Origin: Arabidopsis thaliana
Taxonomy: Eukaryota > Streptophyta > Magnoliopsida > Brassicales > Brassicaceae
DNA length: 64,000 nt
Direction of reading: 5' to 3'
NCBI RefSeq assembly: GCF_000001735.4
Contig: NC_003070.9
Span: 12,332,001-12,396,000, forward strand
Shown: one piece after another, positions 19,719 through 31,189 of the stretch
Layout: each line of letters begins with the position of its first letter
How positions within the stretch are numbered: the stretch's first letter is position 1
Translations under genes and position numbers: made by a program
The notes under the pieces: generated by a model
Databases searched by the model: none
What the model was told of the DNA's origin: nothing
The model's input: only the letters and a program-made list of their open reading frames with translations

Positions 19719-22401
19719 ATGAAGGAACCTTTGCAGAAGAAGAAGGTGGTTGTTCGTCACTTGCCGCCTTCTCTTTCACAGTCCGATCTCTTATCTCAAA
19801 TTGATCCTCGTTTCGCTGATCGTTACAATTGGGTTTCGTTTCGTCCTGGGAAGTCCAGGTTAGGGTTTTATTTTCTCGTTGGGTCTTGAATTTGGAATTT
19901 TGGTTTCTATGAATTTTAGGGTTACGAATTTTTGTAATTTAAGAAGATGATGGAAATTAAAGAAGATTGTATTTGATTATGTTGGAAATTGAAGATTATT
20001 GTATAGATTTTTGTTACTTAGTTGATTGTAGAGAAATTATACTTAGTAGTATTGGGTTTTTTTTAGTGATGTGTGTGTGTGTTTGTGTTTTTGTGGTGTC
20101 TTCAGCTATAAAAATCAGAAGTATTCACGGGCCTATGTAAGTTTCAAGGCACCAGAAGATGTTTATGAGTTCGCTGCATTTTTCAACGGGCATGTGTTTG
20201 TTAATGAAAAGGGTATTTGACTTTTTAATCTGTCTTTGTCTGATGGTTGCATGTGGTTTTAGTAGTGTGTGTATTTGAAGATGTGATTTTTGTGGTTTCT
20301 TTTGGTTTAGGTGCTCAGTTTAAGGCTATAGTTGAATATGCACCTTCTCAGCGTGTTCCGAAACCGAGTGATAAGAAAGATCCTCGTGAAGGGTCTATTA
20401 GTAAAGATCCTGATTATCTTGAGTTTCTTAAGGTGATTGCACAACCTGTTGAGAATCTTCCTAGTGCTGAAATCCAGTTGGAAAGAAGAGAAGCTGAGCA
20501 GTCTGGTTCGTGTTTCGTATTTGCAATCATTTTGATGCTTCTTTTGTCTGAAGAGGTTGGTTATTCTCTAGTGAATTAATCGAAATTACTAACACAACAA
20601 TTATTTTTCTTAGGTGCTTCAAAAGCGGCTCCCATTGTTACACCTCTTATGGAATTCATACGTCAAAAACGTGCCACTGTGATGGGACCCCAGGTACATT
20701 ATGCTCACAGTTTTACGGGGTTTTCACTTATTCTACCTAGTTGAATATCAGAACTTTCCTGGGACGGATGTCTCTCTATTTTATTTATTTCAAAATGGAA
20801 CTTCTATTGTTGATCTCTGGTTTCTGTTCAAGCAACAGGGTTTATCTGATATTCGAAGAGGAGGTAGAAGAACCAGAGTAGTCTCTGCAAACAAGCCGAG
20901 TCCAAGGCCCTCGAAACGTAACTCTGAAAAGAAAAAGGTTTGTCTCTCACTTTTTAGGAGTCAATAGTCAGTGTCGTCTGCCATTATACTCATCTGTTGC
21001 CATTATATTTTTCATTCTAGTATGTGGAAAAAGAAAGTTCAAAGAATGTGCCCCGGAAGACTACAGCAGACGTCAGCAGCTCTAAGCCAGATTATCGTCA
21101 GTCAAATTCAAGTGGAAAGGAACTACCAGGAAATGAAACTGGTAAAAAATCAACAGCTGTTGTTATTCCTAACTAGCTAATTACATATTTTTAAAAGGCC
21201 ACGTTTAACTCTTTGTCTTTTTGCTACTCAATTGCAGCCGCTATCATTGATAGCTCTCCCCCTGGGATAGCATTGACTATGGATTCTGGGAAGAAAAAGA
21301 TTTTGCTCCTGAGATCAAAAGACCGAGACAATCCTGATGTAAGCTTTTTTGTTCTTTATGAAAGTTGTGCAGGCTGTTTGATTGTAAACAGAATTATAAG
21401 CCATGTAAATTTCTTATTTGTTAATGGTATTTTTAGAACCCTCCACCACAACCGGAACAGCATATAGACACTAATCTTTCTAGAAACTCCACGGATTCAA
21501 GACAAAACCAGAAGAGTGATGTTGGTGGGAGGTTGATCAAGGGAATACTTCTGAGAAATGACTCTCGACCGAGCCAGTCTTCCACTTTTGTGCAGTCTGA
21601 GCAAAGAGTGGAACCCTCAGAAGCAGAAAACTACAAACGACCTTCTCGACCAGCCAACACTCGAGCAGGTTATAAAGGAATACAATTTAAGTGAAAATGT
21701 TTGCTTCCCAAGTTGGGCTGATAATTCAAAATAGATGGTCCATGTGCAGGGAAAGATTATCATACTTCTGGTACCATCAGTGAGAAGCAAGAGAGGCGTA
21801 CAAGAAACAAGGATAGACCTGATCGTGTTATGTGGGCTCCTCGTCGTGATGGTAGTGAGGATCAACCACTATCTTCAGCAGGTTCTGTTTCTGTTGTTGA
21901 CCAATAAATAATTAGTTTCATTTTCATGGTTGTGTTTCTCCTCCATGACATTTGATAGGTTCTTACAGGAAACAATGGAGAAGTGAAAGACAGGATGTTC
22001 TCTCAAAGATCGGGAGAAGTGGTGAACTCCTCTGGTGGTCACACTCTTGAGAATGGTTAGTTCATCTGAAGTTGGAGAATGCATAATGTGTCTTGTGTCA
22101 TTATTATATGAATAAATAAAAGTGACGTTGGTTCTGCCAAAAACTTTTGACTCTATCCAGGTTCTGCCAGACATTCTAGTCGCCGTGTTGGAGGTCGCAA
22201 TAGAAAAGAAGAGGTGGTGATTGGCGAGGGTAAAACCTCCCGGAGAGGAAGTGGTGGTGGTCCCAGTTCACATGAGGCAAGCCAAACCAAAGTCTTTTCT
22301 TACTACTTTTCCTCTGTCCTCTTTTAACCATGTATAGAAGATTCATTTTTACTGTGTTGCAGAAGCAAATGTGGATCCAAAAACCATCATCCGGTACTTG
22401 A
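19719..22401 (+). CDS. UPF3: UPF3 nonsense-mediated mRNA decay factor
   Basis: UPF3 links the exon junction complex to UPF2/UPF1 in nonsense-mediated decay and shuttles between nucleus and cytoplasm. Twelve exons: 19719-19858, 20106-20212, 20311-20505, 20614-20693, 20839-20937, 21021-21141, 21238-21338, 21437-21668, 21750-21881, 21969-22055, 22161-22276, 22363-22401. They join to 482 residues without a stop. The N-terminal Smg4/UPF3 RRM-like domain shows KKVVVRHLPPSLSQSDLL and YVSFKAPEDVYEFA. Next come ISKDPDYLEFL, a basic RRGGRRTRVVSANKPSPRPS segment, KKKILLLRSKDRD, and a low-complexity Arg/Gly/Ser C-terminal region. The last intron starts GCAAGC after GAG and ends CAG, so it is a GC-AG intron. 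Using the in-frame GT in CCG|GTACTT instead would give an alternative C terminus. Confidence 0.95.
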
Positions 22402-22639
22402 TATATTCTCTTAACATATGGTAAGCTTCAGTCGCACTACTACCCTCTCTTACTTGAAATTTGTCAACACAGTTTTATGATTGTTGTGACCTTTCAGGCT
22501 AAATATATGAGCCATTCCACTGGATTTTGTCCTTCAATGGGAATCTATAGATCTCAATCGAAATGGGGAAGTAACATTATCAACATCACTTGGGTTTTGG
22601 AGACTTTTGGTCCAACGTTGTAAGTCGTAGTATTGCACA

Positions 22640-23900
22640 TAAAAGAGGCCGTTCTCAAAGTTAGGAATCAGCTCAAGATTTATGAGAAGTGAGATAAGAA
22701 AAACTCGTTTGCTACTGCCTTTTGAAGGCCCTAGCGGTTCACGGTACCTGCATCCCCCCTTTTGGCTTGTGCGGTGTCACAGACAAGTGAGTGAGAAGTG
22801 AGAACTTACTCTCGAGTCTGAGTAATGAAAATAAAGTCAAAAGTGTATAGGGAGCGGGAAGCACAGTGTGTCGGGTTTTATTTTGGGTTCCTGAGAGGCC
22901 TTAGAACTTGATTGCACGCTTTTAACCATATAAGAGTTTGATTACTTTGAAGTTAATTTCTTGCTAAGTAATATTTTCTTGTGGAAGTTAGTTTATTTTT
23001 TATATGATTAGTCTATTTGTACTTATTTTTGATTTCACCAACATAAAAGTTATGCTGAAAGTGATTTCACGTTTAGAAAGACCATATTCTTGCGATTAGG
23101 ATTAAAGAGGGTTACATAAATTAATCAAATGGTCAAAAATTAGGAAATGAGAACTCACTTGTGGAAGAGAAGTCATAAGGATAAGAGACCAATATATATT
23201 TCCCCTTGGGGTCGAGTTTTTTGGGCCTGGCTTGTTAGTTGTTACAATCGAGTGTGATGCGTCCCATTTCGGCGGAGACTTTGAATGTGTATTATTGACC
23301 TTTGATTCCTTTGTCCATCATTTGTTTTGTGTTTGCTTAAAATTAATTTTTGGTCTTCCCCAGTCGACTATATACTCTCTTGGTCACTTGTAACGAAGTA
23401 ACAAAATGAAATACATGTCACATGTGATATATTTATACACAGACTACAATGAAATCAAGTATGTTGACTAAGAAGAGAAGAAAATGAAGTTTGTTGACTA
23501 AAGAAAGGTCAAAATTTTTAGAAATTATCATCAAATCATAAAGATAGTAAAATAATGTTAACAGTATGAAGTGTGAACTCATATCTTCGAAGAGATTGAG
23601 ACAGAGTTTAGAAAATCTCTTACAAATCTAGTTTCTACAACCTCAACTAACATTGTCCAAATCTGTCTCTATCCTCTGTTTTATTTTTTTCTTCCGGTGG
23701 TACAAAAATTCACAATGAACTGTATTTATCACAATTAATGACCGATTGCTTCTTCACCTACTCTCTCTCTCTCTCTCTCTCTCTTTGGAAGTAACCAAAC
23801 AAGCCTATATGCTGCTGATCCCATCTAGGGGCCAAGCCTCTCTTCTTTAAAAACTTTTGACTTCCATTTTCTTGAGAATTCCCCTTTCTGGGTTCTTGAT
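22640..23900. other. UPF3-MES14 spacer
   Basis: UPF3 3' flank, then the MES14 upstream region. A (CT)n tract lies at about 23759-23783 just upstream of the MES14 start, probably in its 5' leader. No other gene or RNA recognised. Confidence 0.5.
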
Positions 23901-23908
23901 TTGGAAAG

Positions 23909-25894
23909 ATGGGTAACAAGATAATCTCAATGATGAAGAAAGATAGCAAAGATGGAGGAGGAGGAGGATCTAAGAGCAAGAGAATGAATCGGTCTCAGAG
24001 GAAATTACTTGCTGATGAAGAGATGTTGCATCGTCGAGCTCTTTCCATGGCGATTCATCAAGCTCAGCTTTCTCAGAGATTTGATGGATCTATGTCTAGA
24101 CGGGTCGGGTCTACTAGTACTAGGAAACGTACTCTCTCTGACCCGTTTTCTAATGGCAAGCAGGTTAAGTCACTACTGATTCTCAATCTTCTCCACACTT
24201 ATAAAAGTTTCAATCTTGAAAAGTTCAAAAGGTTTCATTTTTATATGATTTAATGATCGTTTCGACTGAGTCTTTGCCTTTTTGCCGGTTTTAATGATTG
24301 TTTGGGAACTTTTTATATATTTTGGTTACTATAAAAGTGGAGGAAGAGAAGATTCTGTGTTAAGATTAGAAAAGAGATGTGAAAAAGTGTTGTAAGATTT
24401 CTGACTTTTTTGTTGGTAATGTTAACTTTATCATGAAATGAAAAGTTCTAAACTCTGATACTGATACTGACACTGGGTTGGGACCAGATGAGCTATAAAA
24501 CTATGGAGTGTCTGTCTTTAGCCACACCCCATAACCTTACAACAGAAGTACTGATAAACTTTTAATTGTCTTTCAATTGCATTTTGTCTCTCCTCTTGTT
24601 TCTCTATAAATTTATGCTTGCTATGACTAGAAGAATGAGTGAGAAGAGAAGATCTTTTTCTTTGTTTAAAGAACTTAAGTTACATCACTTTGTTCGATAG
24701 TGAATCATCTTTGCTGATTGTTTGTTTCTGTCTCACCTTGTCATTGCTATAGAGATTGATGATGTTATTGTTATAAACTAGCTTTCAGATGTTAGAGCAA
24801 TGAATCTATGTTCCTTTTTCAGGTACCTGATTTTTCAGAGAGCTTGATAGTGAAGAAATTTGTTCTGGTGCACGGTGAAGGATTTGGGGCATGGTGTTGG
24901 TACAAAATGGTTGCTTCATTGGAAGAGTCAGGACTGTCTCCTGTTACAGTTGACCTCACTGGGTGTGGATTTAATATGACTGACACAAATACTGTCTCTA
25001 CCTTGGAGGAATATTCAAAACCGTTGATCGATCTCCTCGAAAATCTCCCCGAAGAAGAGAAGGTTAGAGCCTGCTCTCTTTGTTTATTCAGAACCATTTG
25101 ATTGGAGGAATGAGGCAATGAGATACAAGTTTGTTGTTTAATGTAGGTTATTCTAGTGGGTCACAGTACTGGAGGTGCTTCCATTTCATATGCGTTAGAG
25201 AGGTTTCCAGAGAAAATCTCTAAAGCTATATTCGTATGTGCAACAATGGTTTCTGATGGCCAAAGACCTTTTGATGTTTTCTCTGAAGAGGTAATTAATT
25301 AACACTCTTTGAGTTCATATCTGTAATGTAGTCTTTGTTTCTGTTTCTTCTTGTTGTGCTAACATTTGTGCCAAACTGTCTACACTGCTGCAGCTTGGTT
25401 CCGCAGAGCGGTTCATGAAAGAGTCGCAGTTCTTGATTTATGGGAACGGTAAAGACAAGCCTCCTACGGGGTTCATGTTTGAGAAGCCACATATGAAAGG
25501 CTTGTATTTCAATCAATCACCCAACAAGGTACACTCCAACATGCTAATTCTTAACTCTGCATTTGCACTTGGTAATCACTTACTGTAACTTTTTTAAACG
25601 ATATGGTTTATGGTTTTGCAGGATATAGCATTGGCGATGATCTCAATGAGACCTGTACCACTCGGACCAATGATGGAGAAAGTATCTCTAACCGCAGAAA
25701 GATATGGGAAAGGGAGAAGATTCTACGTCCAGACGCTAGATGACCGTGCACTTTCACCAGATGTTCAAGAGAAGTTAGTGAGAGAGAACAGCCCTGAAGG
25801 AGTCTTCAAGATCAAAGGAAGTGATCATTGCCCTTTCTTCTCAAAGCCTCAATCTCTCCACAAAATCCTTCTGGAGATTGCACAGATTCCTTAA
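23909..25894 (+). CDS. MES14: Methylesterase 14 (alpha/beta-hydrolase)
   Basis: MES-family alpha/beta-hydrolase, related to esterases that cleave methyl esters of hormones such as methyl-IAA, methyl jasmonate or methyl salicylate. Exons: 23909-24163, 24823-25062, 25147-25290, 25394-25528, 25622-25894, giving 348 residues. Exon 1 encodes an N-terminal extension of about 85 residues with GNKIISMMKKDSKDGGGGGS and a basic Ser/Arg-rich stretch, typical of the MES11-15 subgroup with putative plastid targeting. The start MGNK could also be read as an N-myristoylation context. The core has FVLVHGEGFGAWCWYK (oxyanion region), VGHSTGG (nucleophile Ser in GxSxG), LDDRALSP (likely Asp region) and GSDHCPF (catalytic His). 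The substrate of this member is not known to me. Exon 1 is separated by a 659-nt intron. Confidence 0.93.
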
Positions 25895-26150
25895 CAAAGC
25901 TCTGAGATTATTATACTTTTGAAAACGAGAATACACTTTCCATTTAATCCTCAAAACATCTTTTGTATGCAATTCTAGAATCAATGATACAAGATCGTAT
26001 TTATACCATTTGAAGATAAAAGTGATTGAATACACAAATGGCCCTGTATTATATAGATACATATACAGGAAGAAGAAGAAGAAACAACAAGAAGAGGAAT
26101 CGAAGAGAAGAGAGAAAAGGATCTGTCTATATATAACAACAACACTCTTA

Positions 26151-26902
26151 TTATTCCAAGTCTAGAATGCCGAAATTTGAGAGAAGGATCTTAACTTGAT
26201 CAACAAGGTCTGATCCTGTTGCATACTCTGTGAGCATACCAACTGCGAAACCAAACATAGCCCACCTACAAACAAAACACACAGAGTTATCTCTTGTCTA
26301 GGCAGTACCAACTGACAAGTGTGAAACTTTAGGCTATATATGTCTGAATTTGAAGAAACATCAATGACTAGTAACTTGTTTATTCAATACCAGAGCTACC
26401 TCAAATGCAATTCAAACAAATCTCTCTATATCTATTAACTTTTTGAGTTATTAGCATCCATCAATCAAATACAAGAATTGAGATCATAGCTTAAGTACCT
26501 TCCATTGGAGATCTCATTTTTGGGTTGGAAACCAAAAAAGGGACCTTGACCAGCAGCTTCAAGCTTTTTCTGTTTAAAGTACTCTTGAAGCTCTTTAGCC
26601 TTTTGTCTCTGAAACTCCACTGTAGTTACACTCTTCCCATCAACAGCTACAGCTTTCTGCGGCGGCGGAGAAGGAGGAGGAGAGGAAGATGGCTGTGATG
26701 GAGGAACAGGTTTTTGAGGCTCCCGGAGAGTAGGAGGAGCCGATGGTCTTCTTAAAGGACCTTCTGTCTGAGAGCATCTGATGATGAAGACACATGGCTT
26801 AGTCGTTGTTGAGAATCTAAAAGACGACGAAGCTGTCGAAGAAGAAGATGAAGATGATGGATTTAGAATCCTGATACATTGAATCGGTGAAGCTACTGAC
26901 AT
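26151..26902 (-). CDS. OHP2: One-helix protein 2 (OHP2), chloroplast
   Basis: OHP2, a light-harvesting-like protein with one helix, works with OHP1 and HCF244 in early photosystem II reaction-centre assembly and D1 synthesis. Exons: 26902-26499 and 26265-26151, giving 172 residues. The N terminus MSVASPIQCIRILNPS plus a Ser/Thr-rich stretch is a chloroplast transit peptide. A Pro-rich linker follows (SQPSSSPPPSPPPQK), then EFQRQKAKELQEYFKQKKLE. The LHC motif NEISNGRWAMFGF spans the intron, with the ExxNxRxAM chlorophyll-binding pattern. The single helix is WAMFGFAVGMLTEYATG, and the protein ends SNFGILDLE. An in-frame upstream ATG at 26983 exists, but starting there would hide the transit peptide. 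Confidence 0.95.
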
Positions 26903-26904
26903 TT

Positions 26905-27800
26905 TTTTGTTAGTTGAATTGTCTGATTTTCGAAGCTTTGGTTCTGTCTTTTGGTAATGTCTTTGTGGATGTGATATGGCCAAGTCTCATGGTTATGTGC
27001 AAATGGTACTTTCGTAATCATCCCACGCGCGTTGAAAGCGCGTGTAATAGTTTTAACTGTTGTTTGACTTGAAAGCTAAAACCAAGTAATGATGATTGGG
27101 TAGATTTTTTTTTAAGAGCTGAAACTTTGGTTAACCAAACCGGAAAGAGCCGGTTTATTTGGTTGTCGGTTAACCAAAGTATTTGTAAAGTGTTGTTGAA
27201 AAGAAATTCGGTTTGGTTCTTGGGTAAATTCGATTTGTTTTTTGTTTTTTTCTTTAAAATTTGATTAAAATTGGCTATTTTGTATAAACCGGTCTTATTT
27301 TTGTATTAACCGATGTAAATTAGAGTATTGGTGATAACTGATCTAATTTTGGAATAAACCGGTCTCATTTTAGTATAGTCCAGTTATTAAGAAAAACAAT
27401 TACATGGGAACTGGACTGAAATTCTTAAGTAACCAAACACAAATTGTAATAATGCCGATTGTTGTTACCAAAATAACCGAAACCGAACCAAAAACAAAAT
27501 CTCGGTTCAGTTCAAAATTCCAGCATTTTTTTAATTGGATTTTCTTTTCCAAAAGTTGTGGTGTGGATTTTATCATTACAGGACAGAGTAGCATAGAGAT
27601 GTAATACAAAGAATAATCTAAAATACAGCACAAAATTGACAAATCAAGTGGCTACAAAAGTACACATCCAAAAGTTCCTCTTCTTCTTATCCAATCTTTT
27701 GCAAATCCTTCTCCCTCTCTCTTTCTATATATAATAACAAAGGTGCACATGATAAGAGAGCAGCTACATCAACTATATGAAAAGCCCTTTGTCTGCAAAC
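26905..27800. other. OHP2-unknown gene spacer
   Basis: Contains a short GC palindrome (CGCGCGTTGAAAGCGCG, about 27026-27042) and several AACCGGTYT/ACCAAACCGG motifs between 27130 and 27500, as found in degenerate plant repeats. The left end is the OHP2 promoter region; the right end is the 3' flank of the gene ending at 27821. Confidence 0.4.
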
Positions 27801-27820
27801 AATTTTTAACTTCCAATGGG

Positions 27821-29223
27821 TCACATGATTGTGCACATACAGCTTTTTCCACTTCCATGATGAAACTCATCTTCTGATTCATCAACTTCACTGCAAAATT
27901 TCAATCAGAGCACACTGTTTTCAACATTTGTTCCCCAAAATGGTAAATGAAAGACGAAATGTGAATGATTACACAACTTCTTAAGAACAAAAAGCCATTG
28001 TGTCAAGAGAATAATTATCACTAGTCTACTAAAGGGAGTTATGACTTATGAGTAGTATCTATTCAAGAATGACCTAAAGACTTTTTGGATCTATTACACT
28101 GTTGCTTATTCATGATCTTGAGAGTTACTACTATAAAATCTCGGACTATAAGCTTAAGTTTACATGGAAGAATCCGGTAAGATCATGATAAAAGATGTGC
28201 CCTAAACCATTTTAAGCAGACAGAGAGGGAATAAGTCAGTTCTTTCCTATGAAAACAGGTTATTCCCTACTCTAACATAGACCAGAACTTACATCTAGTG
28301 GCTACACATATAAAGAATAATCAAACAGAATCTAACTTCATAAGAGAAAGCATCCATACCTAGGCTCAAATTCTCTGACCTCAGCAATCTCAATACCACA
28401 TGTATCAGGCCACTGCACTTTCCTTCTATCTATATGATCCACCACACCATCTCTACTCACATCATCATCACCAATCACAACATCACTAAACGATCTTTTC
28501 TTCAAGCTGCTTTTAAGTGCAAACCTATTAGTGACTTCACAGTTATTATAGTCCTCCACACTCGGTGCCTCATCTTTCTTCCCCTCGCTTTCCAGTCTTT
28601 CGGATTTTCGACCAAAACATATGAGAGAAGTGCAAGCAGAAGAGAGCCAATTCTTAGACGAATCTAACCGAAACCCGGTATCAGAATCTTCAAGAACTAA
28701 ATGATAATGGTTCCATTGTGATGAAACTTTGATTGGTTTTTGTTCAGTCTTTTGACCTAATAGAAGAAGAGCTAAACCATTGCTATAACCAGAAGCTGAT
28801 GAAGAGAAGAATCCTCCTCCTTCTGCTGCAAATAACATTTCCAATATTGTCTCATTTGCACATTCCAACAACAGTCTTTTTGTACACAAACTCCAAATCC
28901 CTATACCAAAGTTCATAAATCAAAAATCATTAGGATGACAAAGAAGGCATTTTTACAGAAAACAGGATTAATGCTTTGGGATCTAAAACACTTCCTAGTG
29001 TGATTCATCTTCAGATTTAGAAAGAAATAATATTTTTTTGAGACTGTGGGTAATTAAATGGGGAAGAAACGAGGATGGTGAAGTATTTACCGGATGGATC
29101 TGAGAGACGTACCGGAGAGAATGCCGGCGGCAGAGCAGAGAGTAACGGCGAGAGAGAGAGAGAGAGAGATTGGTGGGCTTTTGTTGGGTTGGTTAGCTTT
29201 GTGATGGAAAAAGCAAAGCTCAT
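27821..29223 (-). CDS. Unknown plant protein with C-terminal CaaX box
   Basis: Uncharacterised protein at the position of At1g34010. Exons: 29223-29091, 28900-28360 and 27890-27821 give 247 residues in one frame. The first exon reads MSFAFSITKLTNPTKAHQ with a Ser/Leu-rich run encoded by a (CT)n tract. The middle exon has CTKRLLLECANETILEMLFA, QWNHYHLVLEDSDTGFRL, LKKRSFSDVVIGDDDVS and RRKVQWPDTCGIEIAEVREF, with no catalytic motif that I know. The last exon is acidic and ends SGKSCMCTIM. CTIM is a good CaaX farnesylation box (X = Met) with another Cys two residues before, so lipid anchoring is likely if the model is right. An alternative donor (GTACGT) in exon 1 and an ATG at 28916 leave the N terminus uncertain. 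Confidence 0.75.
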
Positions 29224-29229
29224 TAGTTA

Positions 29230-30055
29230 ACTTTATTTGTCTTTGAGTTCCATTTTCAGGTTATAATAATGTTTTTACAGTTTTTAATCAATTATTCCTA
29301 AAACTTATATGATTTACTATGTGTTTTATAAATTAATCTTTGGCACAAATATGAGCTTATCCCCTCTCTAATGATTCGAAAGACCAGATCAGTTTTTTTA
29401 CTTTTTATAGAGGCAAGGCATAGATGATTTGAGACCACAATTCTCAACTCTACATTATGGGATCAAACTAGAAAAAAAATCCTTGGTTAATTGGAGCAAA
29501 GTGGTGTAGTTTGGCCAAAGGATGCCCCAGTGTGCTCTTTTTTTTGGTTTTTTAGTTACCCGTGCATAATTGACTATCAAAAAGAGCTCGAATGCGTAAT
29601 TGGTGATAAATTCAAACTTATGTTATACGGTGAACCGGATGTATGCAGAGATGATCTTTTTTTTTGTCTGTCTATTTTTTTCGCTGTTTGAATGACGGTA
29701 GGTAGGTCCCTTCTCCAGGAGTAGCATGATCCAGATTGGGGAGAAACATTACAAAGACTAATCACAAGCACGGGTAATCAACAACATGACAATCTTCTTC
29801 ACATCTGCTTTCAAACGACAATATATCTCATATGGATTGGAATGAGAGAAATGCTAGAATTGACCGGTACAGATTCTCATAAGTTACTCAACATACTAAC
29901 AGATTGATAAACTAATCTGTAATCGATGTCTTATCTCGATTGCACTCTTGTGTCTTCGTAAGCCACTCCAGAAAAGGTTTGAAGCATCATCCCTCTCTAT
30001 GGGAAACATCTAAATCACAACATTTGATTCTTTGTATTTGTTTTGATTTATAACC
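29230..30055. other. Spacer without recognised gene
   Basis: AT-rich sequence upstream of the 29223 gene. A (GA)n tract at about 29152-29169 belongs to that gene's exon 1. Nothing recognisable in 29300-30055. Confidence 0.4.
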
Positions 30056-30057
30056 AG

Positions 30058-31188
30058 TAGTTTTAAAGGCTTCAAGCCAAAGAACCCAGCCAAATGGAAT
30101 GAGAAAGATCGCCCAGGTGGTTGTGTTAGGAACACCCATCTTAACTGTAAGACGGACGAGTTTTTGAAGCTTTCCATGCTGAAACTTCCTAGAAGCGGTT
30201 CAGCAATTTCAATCAAGGGAATGTGGTTCGACCCTTGTCGAGACTACTGCTTGAAGAACTGCAAATGTCAAGCTTTTGCATTACCAGTAGGTCCGGCAAC
30301 TTTGAGAAAGTGAAGTTTGTAGTGTGTTCAAAATTGTCTTCGGTAACATTCTTTCCAAAGCTGTTGTGGGACAATTTATGTATCTCAATGCACCACTTCT
30401 TGTGATGAATGTCCGTATTCACCTTCTACAATATCCACGTTTATTTGAAATTGATGTTGTCTTCATCACAATCCCCCAAATAATTGAAGAGATTATGAGT
30501 TAGATTGATGAGATTAAATAGACCTTTATAAATCTCCAAGCTCTCATTTTGTATAAAACTAGGACAACATCCGCGCTACGTTTCATGTATTTTTTTGTTT
30601 CTTTTAAATTTAATATCATATTTTGATAAATTTTATTTATAAATTTTCAATCATTCACTCATGCAACCACCAACTTTGTTAGTGTCAAAATACTTTTCAG
30701 AGTGTAAAAGTTTTTCAACAATATATCACACTCGCACAATCCCGAAACAAATTTGTCCTAAACCAATATTATAAATGGTAATATTTGGATTATATAAGAC
30801 TCAAGAATTTGATGATGTACTTATTATATACTCATATTTTGAGTTAAGACTTCAAAAAATTAGCAAAAAAAACTCAAACAAATTTAAAAAAAAAAACCAA
30901 AAAACTAATTAAAAATAAGTAATATATAATAATAAAGTAAAATTAGCATTAGAAAAACTAAATATAGATAGTAATAAATATACCTTTAATATTAGAAAAT
31001 AAATATATCATTAATATTTATAATATAAGATATACATTTTACATTAATTATGACTGCACAAGTACCAGATGCTCGAGTAGTGATGGGTCATTCATATAGA
31101 GAAAGTTGGCTAACTTCATATATATGATTATTTTTTTGGCTCCCTGATCAATGAATTAAATGTTTTTAAAAACAAAAATACAAAAACA
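30058..31188 (+). pseudogene. S-domain (SRK-like) pseudogene, copy A, with empty Helitron site
   Basis: Encodes remnants of the S-locus glycoprotein/PAN region of an S-domain receptor kinase: KGFKPKNPAKWNEKD, GGCV, then FLKLSMLKLPRSGS, IKGMWFDPCRDYCLKNCKCQ. No lectin or kinase domain is present and the frame breaks after about 80 codons. The sequence continues as AT-rich flank shared with copy B. At 30783/30784 (GGTAATA/TTTGG) it has the uninterrupted version of the site where copy B carries a Helitron. Confidence 0.75.
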
Positions 31189-31189
31189 G

